64,000 bases of DNA, taken from assembly GCA_009733575.1 (NCBI GenBank), contig ML769443.1:81957-145956 (forward strand), written 5' to 3'. Under the pieces are notes generated by a model that did no database searches, had not been told where the DNA came from, and was given only the letters and a program-made list of their open reading frames with translations. This DNA comes from Gymnopus androsaceus JB14 (Eukaryota > Basidiomycota > Agaricomycetes > Agaricales > Omphalotaceae). Shown here piece by piece: positions 22,432-34,160 of the stretch. The translations under genes were made by a program, and so were the position numbers. The first letter of the stretch is position 1. Each line of letters opens with the position of its first letter.

Positions 22432-22875
22432 CTTTCAGCAAGCATCAGTAGCCTTCAGTAAGCATCAGTAGCCTTGAGTACACATCAGTCACCATCAGTA
22501 AGCATAAGTAGCCTTCAGTAAGGCTCAGTAGCCTTCAGTAAGCATCAGTAACCTTCAGTAAGGCTCAGTAGCATTCAGTATACCTCAGTAGCTTTCAGTA
22601 TGCATCAGTAGCCTTCATTAAGCATCAGCAGCTTTTAGTAAGCATCACTATCCTTCAGTATGCATCAGTAGCCTTCATTAAGCATCAGCAGCTTTAGTAA
22701 GCATCACTATCCTTCAGTAAGTATCAGTAGCCTTCATTAAGCATCATTAGTCTTCAGTAGCCTTCAGTAAGGCTCAGTAGCCTTCAGTATACCTCAGTAG
22801 CTTTTAGTATGCATCAGTAGCCTTCATTAATCATCAGTAGCTTTTAGTAAGCATCAGTATCCTTCAGTAAGTACC
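22432..22875. repeat. Minisatellite of CAGTAGCCTTCAGTAAGCAT-like units
   Basis: About twenty degenerate copies of a 17-20 bp unit (variants of cagtagccttcagtaagcat). Internal higher-order duplications are visible: blocks containing cattaagcatcagcagct recur. Non-coding. Confidence 0.9.
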
Positions 22876-23183
22876 ACCACACTATCTTGGGCAAAATTTG
22901 GAGAATCTATGAAAGCCATTCATTCTGGCCAACTGAATACCCCGGTCGAGTTATCAATAGTTGGGAGGGTCGATGGTCGCAACTCTGAGCTCAGGCCTCA
23001 TGCTGGCTATATGGTACATAGACTGAGCCTCACATCACTACCAGCCTGATCTCTCTCTCCTCAGCGTCCGAATCGCTCTTACTGTTGTCTTGCTGCAGCT
23101 CAACTGCGTCTTGTGATGCGAGCATCTCAGGACGATGTTAGGAAGCAAAAGTTCCACCGAGCCCTCAGAATCTTGACTGCCTG
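22876..23183. other. Unassigned flank 5' of the small gene
   Basis: No supported gene here. A CACTATCTTGGG string at about 22873 resembles a CACTA terminus, but no inverted partner was found on the far side of the transposase gene. Confidence 0.3.
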
Positions 23184-23680
23184 ATGGAAAATCAGCGAGT
23201 TCCGAGCATTGGTTGGAAAGCCGATGGAGTCACTTTCAATGAATTCGGAGACTTTTATGCGAGGGATCGCCGGGTTGCTTTTCAACACAGACTGTTCAAA
23301 GTGAGTGCACTATCAAGCCTGTCCAAATAGTAGCGATGAAACTGCGAGCAGGCGCTCAAAGCTGGAGACAGCATTGATCATAAATATGCACACAAATTTT
23401 ACAGTACGTGTTCCGACGTTTGGTTTCAACATAACTCATTTGGGCTACTGCAGGGTGGCCTGTACGCGGAGAATACGCGATTAGGAAATTGAAGGAGATG
23501 GTCAGCTCAAGAAGCCATATCATCTCTGCGTTCAAGATTGAAGGATGCTATTTGCTCGATATAGATAGTCCGGAGGAGTATGATCAGGTCGTGCGTTTCA
23601 CACTTTCACACACAATAGACTATCACCTGAAAGTCGACCATTTTGTGACAGACATTGTTTCTGTTTGTAGAATAGATTAG
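23184..23680 (+). CDS. Small hypothetical protein, 3 exons, 131 aa
   Basis: The exons are 23184-23300 (39 codons), 23352-23403 and 23454-23680. The introns are 51 nt (phase 0) and 50 nt (phase 1), both GT-AG and of the size usual here. The joined frame gives MENQRVPSIGWKADGVTFNE ... RWPVRGEYAIRKLKEM ... DSPEEYDQVVRFTLSH ... CRID, then TAG. All phases close exactly, which is good evidence of real splicing. The family is not recognised. No signal peptide or membrane span. Additional upstream exons cannot be excluded. It precedes the transposase gene by 185 bp on the same strand. Confidence 0.55.
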
Positions 23681-23864
23681 GTTTTCACGATGTATCTGAT
23701 ATTCAGAGTAGCATTATTAACTATCAATAATAAACCATCGAGAGAAACATTCACAGGCGCGGGTATAAGCGCTTTGACCTTCGGGGCTTAGTCATGGCTA
23801 TCCTCGTGGCCACAAATCGTGGTACTAGATAAGCTAGACAACTCTCTCGTCCTACGGTATCGGT

Positions 23865-26800
23865 ATGTCCAAAAGGGACCGATACGAAGAAGTTCTCGAA
23901 ACTCGTTTCGGTCGAAATGTTCGGCCACGAACGACGCCAAATTCCCTATCTTCTTCGAATACTTCCAATCACCCCCTTCCTGTGACAAATTCTGCCCCTA
24001 CTGGCCCTAGAGATCGTTTTGCAACATTTCTGAACCAGAGGCTGATACCAAGCCGTGCAGTTTCCGCTGCTTTGGCTACAACCTCTGTGACGACTCCAGG
24101 ATCTTCTTCTGAAGAAGTGCTAGAGGGGGAATTGGGAACTTACGGACTGACTGTTATGGCGACTACGCTGCTAAATCGAAACAGAGATCTTTCTATTCTG
24201 CCTGATGCAGTCGACTCTCATGTATTCCATCATGAGCTAGATGTCTTCGAGGATCAAATCGAGGAGGAAATCGTGCGTTAATGTATTTACTTTCTCTCGT
24301 TCGCCTTTTGATTATATTTTTTGCAGCACCAGCATGTTCTTTCTCAAGGTCGTTCCGTACAGCATCCCTTTGGCCAACCAAGAGTGGCTCATAACGCAAC
24401 AGCATCTGCACTCTTCGATGTCATCGCTCTCAAAAGGGAGTTGGACCAGTCTCGCGACTTGCTTGTTTCACTCAGGCCGCCCGCTAGCCATTCTCATATA
24501 GAAGCGACGTTATCCGACGTTGAATCATCTGTTAAATCCATCTCTCACGATCTTGACTTGATCACTCGCCTTGAAGTCTCTGTGGTAGTACAGGAAGCAC
24601 GAGACTCTATCAAGCTCATCGAAGACTCTCTTCAATTCTGGCGCTCTTATTTCCCTGACACTACACCTTTTAAAATTGATAATAGTAAGTCTCGACCATA
24701 TTGCATCCTTACATGCCATGACCACATCAATGATCATAGGTGCTGCCTTTGTACGGAACGCGCATGGTCCGACAGATGTGGCTCTTGTAGCTTATACAAT
24801 TGCACTAATCCAGCACATTTTCCACGGAGCTGGGCAAAGAGCAGCATCTTTCACATTGCGAGCTTTGAAGATCTTTGGGAGAGCTTTAACTGTTTATACA
24901 GGAGGACCAAACATCCAACAAGAAAGAGTCTTGGAACAGATCCCAAAAACCATTTCTGTTGCAGAAAAGCAGCTTAATCTTGATGTACCAACAACATTAT
25001 ATGCTGTTTGTCCCACTTGCAGCTTCCTTCATAAAGCTTCCTATCCCCATGGTTTCAAAACACCAGTGTATCCTGAAACATGCTCCAATCGCTCTGCCCT
25101 TTTCCGCCCATTATGCGGCACATCTCTCCTACAGGATGGCCATCCAATCAAAGTTTTCGAGTATTATTCCTTTTTTGAATGGTTTGGGCGCCTGCTTGCT
25201 TTTCCTGGTGTAGAGCAGTATGGTGACCACTTCTGTGAAGAAGTAATGGACAATCCTCTCACACCCGAGGATAAAAACTGTCCATCAGATGGTCGGTTTT
25301 ACAGGGAAATGGAAGATGTAGATGGAAAACTCTTCATTGCAGACCGTGGTGCAGAAGGTCGGTGGTTTTTTAAGCTTCATGCTGACTTCTTCAAAATCGA
25401 GGGAAATAGAATTGGGGGACAGTCCTCCTCTACTGGGGTGATGTCTGTAACATGCTTGAACCTTCCTCCAGAGATGCGGGAAGACTCTGCTTTTACACTT
25501 ATTCCTGGTATCTTACAAGGCCATTTTGAGCCTGACTCTAAAGAGGCTCAGCACCAGCATTTCATCTCACCTATTGTAGATGAGCTTTTGATTGGCTATA
25601 CACGGGGAGTACAGTGTTTTGGGACCCATAGCTCCTACAATGGTGACCCTGGGAACCATGTACCCTATGGACGAGTCCACAAGCTCTGTTTGGCTTGTGT
25701 GGTCATGGATTTCAAAGCGGCGCGGCCTTTTACTGGTCTTTCTGATATCATGTCCCGACTTTACTGCATTTACTGCAAGGTTTGGCACCGTTTTCATATG
25801 CTTCGGACAGACTGTGAACACTGGGGGTGTGGTAATGATGACAGACTGCGAGAAGGGTCTGAAAAATGGCAATCTGCAGAGACAGCTGCCGAGCGCAAAA
25901 GCATCCCGCAGTTTTATGGGTCACGATACTCTCCACTATGGAAACTTCCATACTGGCAGCCATCAAAGCAGCTTGTTGTGGATCCAATGCATGCATTTTT
26001 CTTGACATTGCTGCAGAGGTTCTTCCGTGACAAGAGAGCTCTGGGTCTTGGAGTCAAGGAGAAAAAGGAGAAGAAGGGCAGTAACACAGGCAAACAACAG
26101 AAGGATGACACAACGGAACCTCACGTACCTCACATTGCCTTCCATCACCCATTTGAACCACCCCCTGATGTTTCTCTGGTTGGTACAGAAACTGTTCAGT
26201 CACAGAACACAGATCCACTCTCTGTTCTAGTATGGCACCATCTGTCTCCCAAACTAGAGTCTCTTCGCACCGCTAGGATATCCTGGTTGAAGCCATTGAT
26301 AGAGAATTTCAAGGGTGAAGTTACATCAATCCACACACATCTATCCCAAGCTTTTCCTGCTGGTGACTTATCTGAAGCTGAACGCAAGGAATATAGCAAG
26401 AGATTAGCCAAAAAATTTCATCTAAATACCTTGCTTTTTGTTTGCAATGATTTAATGGTCTTTCCAGCTGACAAGTTCGAGGCTCTAACTTCCCAGACGG
26501 AGGTATCGGGTCGAAAAGTAACCAAGGTTGAGCTTGCATGGGCTCTTACTGACTGGGTATGCAAGACTAATATCTTATAACAAACATGTTGCTGATTGAT
26601 TGACATAGCGAACCTTTGATATTGAAGAACAGGGATCTTTCACCTGGCCATACTTCACATCAATGTCCAAGGATGTACCGCCCCCACTAGCCCCCTGGGC
26701 AAATCCTCCTCCAGCCCCTACCCATGGCAACATGACATTCCAGCACTTTAACAACATGGAACGTCTGGTTGCTCTGCAGAATCTCTCAAAAACAATGAAC

Positions 26801-28330
26801 TTCAACTCTGCTATAGGGGTTGGGGATATTCATCGACATTTGTGTAGGCCCATGAAAGATGATAATGCTTCTACGCGAGCTAAGCTGCTTGGAGATCTCC
26901 TAGAGTCTACAGAGGTTGCACTGAAGTTTGTTTGCACTGATCTCAACCGACTTCCCTCTGGGAAGTTTGTGAAACATGACCTAGCACAAGCGCTAATTAT
27001 ATGGGTAGATATTTGACTACTTTTTGATCCGATTCTGCTACTAATACAACATTTGCCAAGCGTATGGAAAAGCCCCTCCCTCCTCTGACCAGAATACCCA
27101 TTGATTCATCTGCTGTTCGAGCACGCATCCATCAAACAATTCGGGAAGTCTCAACTCCCTCATGGGTTATTAAGCCGCCCTTCGACGTCGGACTACCAAG
27201 AGCAGGAAACTTAAAGGCCGATATATGGCACATCCTCTTTCGGATTTACATTCCATTGGCGCTACTCAGTATTTGGCAACCGGATTCGCCTATAGCCGCC
27301 GAAAACACTACTCCAATGGCCCCCGCACTGGATACTGCAATGCACTTGACGTGTGCAACCTTGATGATGACAAAGGAAAATCTCACCTCCACTTACCGAG
27401 AAAAATTTCGCTATTCTCTCCGAAAACATATCGATGGCTTGAAACAATGTTTCCCCGGTTTTGAGCTACCCTCCCACCATCTGGCATTCCATATCTATGA
27501 TTTCATGGATCTGTTTAGCAACATCCGCAATTGGTGGTGCTTTCCAGGTGAGCAATTGATAGGAAAGCTCCGCCGAATACCTATAAATCACAAAATTGGT
27601 CTGTCTAAGCAAATAATTTTTTTTGATAAATCTAATGTGCACTTCCAGGTCAGTTCGAGAGAACGCTATTGCATTCCTTCACCAAAGGATCTACTTTCTG
27701 CCAATGGCTCATGCGGGATGATTGCCCGCGATTGGTAAAGTCTGTCGCGAGACTTATTGACAAAGCTTTCGCAGACTTTCACGATGACACTATAACCGAG
27801 GCAGATGTTGAAAGTGACTGGGAAGGTGACAATCGAGGCGACAACGGTCAACAGAACATCTCCGAGTTCACTGTTGACATGGTCCCGGAGCTCATATCGA
27901 TATCGGGTGCTCACTTCATATCTCGCATTGATGCGCCTCGCGGCTTTTATACCATCCCCAGCGTCCATGCTGGGAATAGCTATGTCAGGTTTTATCCGAA
28001 TGGTGATCGCAGTTGTGAATGGGTTGCTGGGCGCATCCACTATATATACGAGCACAACGGTACAACTATGATAGCCATAAGGCGGAGCATTGTTCTACCT
28101 CCGGGTAATCTTGATCCATTTGCAGCATTTTGGGCTGATGGATTCGAGGCCAAATTGGTATCCACAGAATTCTCGAGTGATTTCGAACTCGTAGAACTAG
28201 GATGGATCGAAGGGCATACTGCTAGGTGGGAATTGACCCCCGAGCTGACGGTTGTTCTAGCCATTTCTAAAGTAAGTGATTGTCGAGTTACTAGCAAACA
28301 ATGTACTCACTAGGTTCATTGCAGGACTGA
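23865..28330 (+). CDS. EnSpm/CACTA-like (Tnp2-type) transposase, near intact
   Basis: Exons 23865-24272, 24327-24684, 24740-26556, 26609-27004, 27061-27598, 27649-28271 and a tiny last exon 28325-28330 join in frame to about 1,381 aa. The introns are 50-56 nt, all GT-AG. Exon 1-2 is Ser/Pro-rich with an alpha-helical segment. Exon 3 carries a Cys motif (CPTCSFLHK), FEWFGRLLAFPGVEQYGDHF, then the core with QHFISPIVDELLIGYTRGV, RLYCIYCKVWHR and VVDPMHAFFLTLLQRFFRD, similar to the Transposase_21 (Tnp2) pattern in which a D-x-MH motif is conserved. Exon 5 has FPGFELPSHHLAFHIYDF and FPGEQLIGKLRRI, like the DUF4218-type tail. I see no stop or frameshift, so it may be recently active. No TIRs were found. 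An alternative last exon (28396-28545) is described separately. Confidence 0.82.
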
Positions 28331-28395
28331 GCCTAGTTCACCGTAGCCAGGTGTCGCATTGAATTGTAATATTATAGAATTGTTTTCACCTCCAG

Positions 28396-28560
28396 GTACT
28401 CAGCCACTTAAGGGACGTTACTGCTGGACAGAGTGCAACTGAATTTCTCCTCGCCATCAAAACCTCTAACATATGTGCCGCAGCGGCCGACTTTTTGGTC
28501 GGGAAGAAGCAGAAAACTATGTGCGACTTACGGGCACTATCATGAGTGGTAGACGGCTAC
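28396..28560 (+). pseudogene. C-terminal remnant related to the coiled-coil gene tail
   Basis: The plus-strand frame after an acceptor at 28395 encodes DFLVGKKQKTM. Nucleotides 28488-28560 align with the last ~80 bases of the coiled-coil gene at 1987-2065 (LVGRKQKTMV ... HEW, stop). One missing base puts the terminal HEW-stop out of frame here. It could be an alternative last exon of the transposase gene (phase fits a 124-nt intron), but the sequence relation argues for an unrelated 3' fragment. Confidence 0.5.
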
Positions 28561-29805
28561 TAATTATAACTTCATTAGTGTTTTCAAGCTGAAATATACC
28601 GTATTGAGCACCAAAAAGCAGCTCATGCTTGGAATTGATAATTTACACCAATATCAGCGGGGCCAAGTCGTAGAAAGCAAGTAATGTCCTTGCATGAGCG
28701 CTAGACTGTGTTCGGAATCTGGGGTTTGTTCTATTGTAGACAAGACAATCATGGCAATGATACCTCTTTGGGAAAAATTCTCGGTTAAGAGGAAGCTGTT
28801 CGATCACGTCCGGCACTGTCAGTCGCCGGAGATTGCAGGCGAAGGACCACCTTTACTTTTTTGGCAACACCTGCTTCAAAACTTCGGCATCAAGGTTAAT
28901 ATCGTGATCAAGAGAACCAAGAGTCTAAGGTTTGAGCACCAACCCCACTTCCATCATCACTACCTGTATCGTCCTCATCCGAAGCCAGCGCATCGTGTAC
29001 ATTCATACTCTCGGAATCATTAGATGTCCCGGATTCCGAAGTATTAGTTGCCTCATCTGTCGGAGGGATGTCTCGAAAGCCAACTTTGGGCATCGCTCAA
29101 GATTTCTTTCGCTTGTATGACGGGATAGGTGGCAGATTCACTTGCAAAAACAACACCATGTGTGTTCCATACCATTCACCTACTTGAATCATAGCTGCCA
29201 GTGTGCTAACCTTCTGTCGGTTGCGTAGAGGTGTATTGGTTCGTGTTTTCCTCGAGTCCCAGCGCTCATCGGGCATGAAATTTGCCAATACCGAATAAAC
29301 TTTACAGCATGTTTTCAGTTTGGCGGATAAATATGAGTTTAGAGACCCACCGCTACCACCCGCGCTTTGGGATGACTCAACATTGACTGCTACCACACCA
29401 AAACAGACATTATAAAAGGCCATTGACGTGAATATAAGCTCAGTCAAGACTCCTCATCAATGACAAGCAGTCCTAACCACTCGACTCACGACGCTCGCAT
29501 TAAGCACGAGGAGTTCCCGTGTATATGCATTGCAATCGTTTCGGCGGAAAGCCTTCATGCCTTAGGCTGTAACATTTGCCACTGGTACAGTGGGGATTCC
29601 TGAGGTGAAGATGTATCGAACAGGTGTGTTGTATATCTTTTGTATACAATAATGATATTGCATTTTCAAACTAAGAGAAAACAGTGTAGCGTTTGGTCCT
29701 AGCGAGACAAGATGTTCAAGAATCGTCTATAGGACATAAGGTCATTTACCAGTATCTATCTATATGGATGTAATCGTGTAACGCTTCAATGTTTGTAAGC
29801 TAAGC
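28561..29805. other. Region with weak minus-strand coding candidates
   Basis: Two minus-strand frames (29447-29097, 116 codons; 29093-28908, acidic Ser/Asp-rich) are nearly contiguous. The first contains CCKVYSVLANFMPDERW and NRQKVSTLAAMIQVGEW, which looks protein-like, but I find no clear splice joining them and no family match. They may be the remains of a transposon tail. The rest shows no feature. Confidence 0.3.
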
Positions 29806-31436
29806 TTATGAAGCTTTGCTGTACCATTCAAGTAGGCCCTGTAACATCTTCGAGACATCACTCACAGCACAAAACCAATCGGCTTCCAGCTGTAGCCTGT
29901 CCTTGTCTGAAAGACTATTCAAGCCTTCGCGCCACCACTTAAGGCAAGTAATGATCCCCAACCAACCGTTGTTTCCCCATTTATGGAGTGGCTTCCAATC
30001 GCTGCCAAATGTGAGGAGGGGGCCTGGCCTATTGTCGGATGTCATACATCTCCATTTTGGCTGAAGGGAACACCACCAGGTCCATAGCTCCTTCGCAAAT
30101 CGTTGAACCAACGGCCCAGTGGACAACGCAGAGATTGCGCCAGCTCTTTGGTTGCTGATCCAATCATTCAGCATCACTGGCCGATTGAGGTGCGAAAGTC
30201 CGCGCCTCGGATTGTCCCAATTGTGGTTTTTTTCTAAATCCACCCACAAGCGGACAAGATGCGCAAATTGAGGTCCCAAATCAACGTTCAAGTAGGTAAA
30301 CGCTCTATTAAACCACATAGGAGCTTGGGTGGAGGGGGAAACCGCGTTGTAATATTTGATCAAATCCTCTGGGTTACAGACTGGAGCAATCGGCGGGTCG
30401 GTTTCTGAACTCTTCTGACTTTCCAAATCTTCGGAAACATTCAAAGCCCCATCCTGAAAAACAAAAAAAATGAAACAAATGAAAAGATGGACATATCAAG
30501 ATAAAGACGAATTACCTGGACTGGGGTGATTGAGGAGAGCAAAGATCCAACTTTAGGGCGATCCGCATCTTGATGAGCCTCACGTTGAGTTTGAGTTGAC
30601 GTGGTTGAATCAGCTCTCGGGATATTAACACTAGTACTAGCCTGGTCGGGAAGAGTGAGAAGGCTTTCCAGCAGGAGCGTCAACATACCTGTGTAGATGT
30701 CTCTTGGCACACGGTCTCGTATTTCTGGGTTTCACAATTGGTTGATACTGGCTGACTCTGGACGTCCTCGTAAACGAGAAGCGAGTCCTTGGAGAAAAGG
30801 AGTGTCAATATTGGATTGTATGCTTGAGCGTTACAGGACACGCACACCGCCTTCACTTATTGACGTTACTGGGACCTTCGACAATTGGTATATAGTACTT
30901 TGTGCGCGAACCAAGCGTTCGGACAGGACTTTGTTGATCTTCATGTGTATGAGCTTGACTAAGTACTGTAGAAGCTAGAAAAGAAACATCGACTCACACC
31001 GTCCTTTAATCGGACCTGCTGGTTGAGAGCATCAATATGGGCCACTAGTTCGAGGTCTCGCTGCTTGGTTTTGAGCAGTTCAGCTTGAACCCTGTCCAGC
31101 TCGCCGCCTGCTTGACATGAATCCGAGTTCTATGAGCCATATATCAGTTTCCATGATGCTGCTTTTACATAACTAACCCTGATCACAGCGTTAAGCTCAA
31201 CTATCTTGCCTTCTAATGCCACTTTTTGGGAACGAAGAGAGATAATCTCGTTGTGTTCCTCTACTTCATAGTGGTCATTCAACCGCCGGCGGTTTCCTAT
31301 GATCTCCCGCCGTATTCTCTAGTGGACTCCATAGCAGTATGCCACAGATATGAAGCAGCTTGAGTGCACTCACCTTTCTTGTTTCCTCTGGATCCGGAGA
31401 TCGGCGTCGCTTGGTAAAGCTGCCCAGCTTCAACAT
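29806..31436 (-). CDS. Coiled-coil hypothetical protein with Trp-rich C-terminal domain
   Basis: ATG 31436 opens with MLKLGSFTKRRRSPDPEETR, a basic nuclear-localisation-like start. Short introns (GT-AG) separate helical exons: NRRRLNDHYEVEEHNEIISL, then VALEGKIVELNAVIR, then GELDRVQAELLKTKQRDLEL. A middle exon (about 30860-30716) reads LLVYEDVQSQPVSTNCE. Another (30662-30508) is Thr/Ser-rich. The last exon (from about 30450) holds the conserved part: NAVSPSTQAPMWFNRAF, then ELWTWWCSLQPKWR, then WLGIITCLKWWREGL, then DWFCAVSDVSKMLQGLLEWY. I recognise that Trp-rich pattern (WxxWWxxLQPxWR ... LxWW) from agaric hypothetical proteins of unknown function. The junction near 30860-30985 is uncertain. 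Confidence 0.6.
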
Positions 31437-31971
31437 GTGAAGGTATAGAGCGATTCTATACTATATTATATAGGGGGAGGAAACAATGAGGGGAAAAAGA
31501 CAATGAGCGGGAAACAATGCATGTCTAGCGGGGCACGAAGCGGGGCACGAGGGGGCTCGCTTCGGCTTTTTCCCATGAAGCAAGTGCCGTGAGATAAGCA
31601 AACGGCATAAACGTCCACCGGCGCGGCAGCAATTCCGATGGACCAAGCCGTGTAATATACAAGCTTCCTTCCTTCCTTCCGAGCAGACATACTATTGATG
31701 CACTACTATCGATGATGAGGGAACGTCGGGGAAAACCCAATTCAGCAAACAAGTTTCTGAACCATAATGACCCAGAAGTTAAAAAAATCTCTATGTAAGA
31801 TATGCGCAGAACAGTTTCGTCTGGGATCACATGACTTTTCGCAACGTATATTGCCAATAGGGACTAGCATGGTCACCCCGGGAGCTTCCCGGGGGCGGAC
31901 TACGCGGATTTCAATCCACCCAGGGCAATGTTTACGGTTACGGGCTGCAGGTTGCCCGGGATCCCGGGAGT
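31437..31971. other. Intergenic, GC-rich palindromic segment
   Basis: It contains a short (cttc)n microsatellite (about 31668-31680), an imperfect repeat of gcggggcacga (31529-31552), and CCCGGG-rich inverted words at 31880-31970. A minus-strand frame (31857-31525) has no supporting motif. Confidence 0.4.
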
Positions 31972-31976
31972 CCAAC

Positions 31977-32837
31977 TGTTGGATTTGATTTTTGACGAGT
32001 GCCGTTGTTCGCCGATTGGAAATAATATTTACTATATATATTATTCCCCTGTAGTATGTAGATCTCATCCGTTTGCCTCCCGACTCCCACTACGAGGCTC
32101 AAACGGAATATATTGTTTGACTCTGCTCTTCTCGAGTGACGCCGTACCCGTGTATCTCAACACAAACGGATCCTGGCTAGTCTAGCGGGCCAGTAAATAG
32201 CGCTATGAGGATTCTTGGGTCCAGCCCCTATCCTCACCGTCGTCACTCGAGCTCCGTTCTCTCGATTCCATCCAAGTCGCCTGGCGAGGCGCAAGTTATT
32301 CAGTTAAATTTCGACTATATTCTCCCTACCACCCGACGAATCCCTTTCCCAGCATTGATGATTGCTGTGGACACCGACTTTGAAGAACCCCTCTTGATTT
32401 TTGCAGCTATGATGAATGCTGCGCCCAGTGTTTTGCTGACGAAGAAGAGAACATTAAAGATCTTGCAGCCGCCGTCTACGATGAACGACGACGTCCTGTT
32501 TCAGAGACCGAAGATAATCGCAACTGCCGACTACGACGAACGTCGACACTGTTTGTTTTGCATTCACGATGACATTGAAGAGTTTCCATTTTAATTTTCA
32601 CTTTCCGAGGGTGCGTTGAGCTTGAGAGGCTCACACGGCACTCGCGAGGGTGTGTTGGATTTGATTTTTGATGAGTGCCGTTGTTCGCGATTGGAAATAA
32701 TATTTACTATATATATTATTCCCCTGTAGTATGTAGATCTCATCCGTTTGCCTCCCGACTCCCACTACGAGGCTCAAACGGAATATATTGTTTGACTCTG
32801 CTCTTCTCGAGTGACGCCGTACCCGTGTATCTCAACA
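31977..32837 (+). mobile_element. TRIM-type miniature LTR retroelement
   Basis: Two direct repeats of 186 and 185 bp (31977-32162, 32653-32837) begin TGTTGGATTTG and end CTCAACA, the TG...CA ends with a TGTTG/CAACA inverted pair typical of LTRs. The whole 861-bp unit is flanked by CCAAC at 31972-31976 and 32838-32842, a perfect 5-bp TSD. The internal 490 bp encode no gag or pol. After the left LTR a TGGCTAGTCTAGCGGG segment, offset by 11 bases, could be a primer-binding site. A purine-rich gcgaggg precedes the right LTR. The orientation is inferred from these. The interior carries a gene-like fragment (32205-32594). Confidence 0.9.
32345..32573 (+). pseudogene. Captured exon-like fragment inside the TRIM
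   Basis: A splice-acceptor-like ttgatttttgcag (ends 32406) is followed by an open frame reading YDECCAQCFADEEENIKDLA then VYDERRRPVSETEDN, ending in a stop at about 32571-32573. The acidic, Cys-containing composition is protein-like and the acceptor suggests an exon of a host gene. The family is not recognised, and no parent copy is in the window. Confidence 0.4.
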
Positions 32838-33055
32838 CCAACTCCGAGTCCAAGTCCAAAATCCAAGTCCGAGTCCAAAATTCTATACAGTTCTAAATAT
32901 CATATAATATATCTAGTATGAGTACCTACGAGCGCCCTAGAGTTATATATGGCTCTAGCGAGTCCAAAATAAAGTCAAAAGTATGAAGCACATGGTGGAG
33001 TCCAGGCTTAGCGCCCACACCAGTTGGGCACTTCGATGCAACGTATCTGCACACA

Positions 33056-34160
33056 ATGATGTCAGTACTGCTCGATATGCTACGAAATGCATCCAGCGAG
33101 GCCTGCTCGTATGCATTATCTCAACTAATTGCACTTACTCTCTTCACTGTCCAACTCAAGAACAACATATTACTGTTGTATCCCTCAGACCACAATCCCC
33201 TCAATACACCGCCAATACTTCCAAATGAAGCCAAGGTATTTCTTGGACGTGCATGCAGGATGAATAACAACGATGTAGAGGCCTGCTGGGATGTAGTAAA
33301 GGACTTGGCCTGGCAAGGAAATGAGATACTGGATTGCATTGCGACAGACCAAGCAATGAATTCTACCTTTGCCAAACATGGCGGCAAGCTCTATCGTATG
33401 TGTTCTCATCTTCTTTTACATCTTCAAATGACTTATTGGATAATTTAGCATCAATTTGTTCTCTATTTCCTCCAACATTCTTCTGCATAAACTCCGGATG
33501 TAAATATGTACTCAACAACACATTCCGAAAGCTTCAAACTGCTGTTGAACATGAAGCCATCCTCTACACTTCTTCTGTTGGTCCTATACCTGTTCAAACA
33601 CATCAATTCACCTGCAATGGTATAATTCTATAGCTTGCTGTATAAAACTTTGCTAAACGACCCCCGATAGGCTGTGGGATTGTCTACCATCCAGATTACT
33701 TTGTCCAAACAATTCCAGGTACGAATGACCGACGGAGAGTCTACTATAATGAAGATGTGGTTCCGCAAGTACTGCAGGTGTCTACTCATCATTTTGTTGA
33801 GACATCATTGGTGCGCATGTGGAGGAGTAACATGCTACATGCATGGTAGAGTTCTTGTCCTCTTGCATTGTCTCTCTCTTTTTCAATATATTCTCTAGGG
33901 TTTCTGCCTCAAACACGGTCAAAGTATATGACAGCTGTTGGCCTGAGCCTTGGGCTCCTCCCGACTGGACTGTCAGTGCTAATCTGCGATACGAGTATGT
34001 TTACAATGGCTTCAAGTTACTCTCGCTTCTTGAATGGCATAAAAGTCACTTGTCTATTCTCATGGTCCACCCTGATACTGAGATTTCTGTGATAGTGCGA
34101 ATACCCATGCAATATCAATGGCAAAATAAGAACCAGGCCATCGTTCTGGACGATCAGTAA
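33056..34160 (+). CDS. KDZ-transposon-associated cysteine-cluster (CxC5/6-like) protein, 3' truncated
   Basis: Exons 33056-33395, 33449-33619, 33671-33845 and 33899-34160 join in frame through three 51-53 nt introns (phases 1, 1, 2). The N-terminal helical part includes LKNNILLLYPSDHNPL and VEACWDVVKDLAWQGNEIL. The Cys cluster follows: SLFPPTFFCINSGCK (C-x4-C) and FTCNGCGIVYHPDYF (C-x2-C). Then come RRVYYNEDVVP, VRMWRSNMLHAWVSASNTVK and YEYVYNGFKLLSLLEWH. I recognise this as the CxC5/CxC6-type proteins that accompany KDZ transposons in Agaricomycetes. The usual C-terminal Cys-rich tail is missing: after about 34085 the frame runs into sequence belonging to a minus-strand pseudogene and stops at 34160. 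No KDZ transposase was seen nearby. Confidence 0.72.

Noticed and set aside
22866..22890. CACTATCTTGGG as a left terminus of the Tnp2-type transposon
   Set aside because: No inverted partner was found downstream of the transposase gene, so the terminus cannot be supported.
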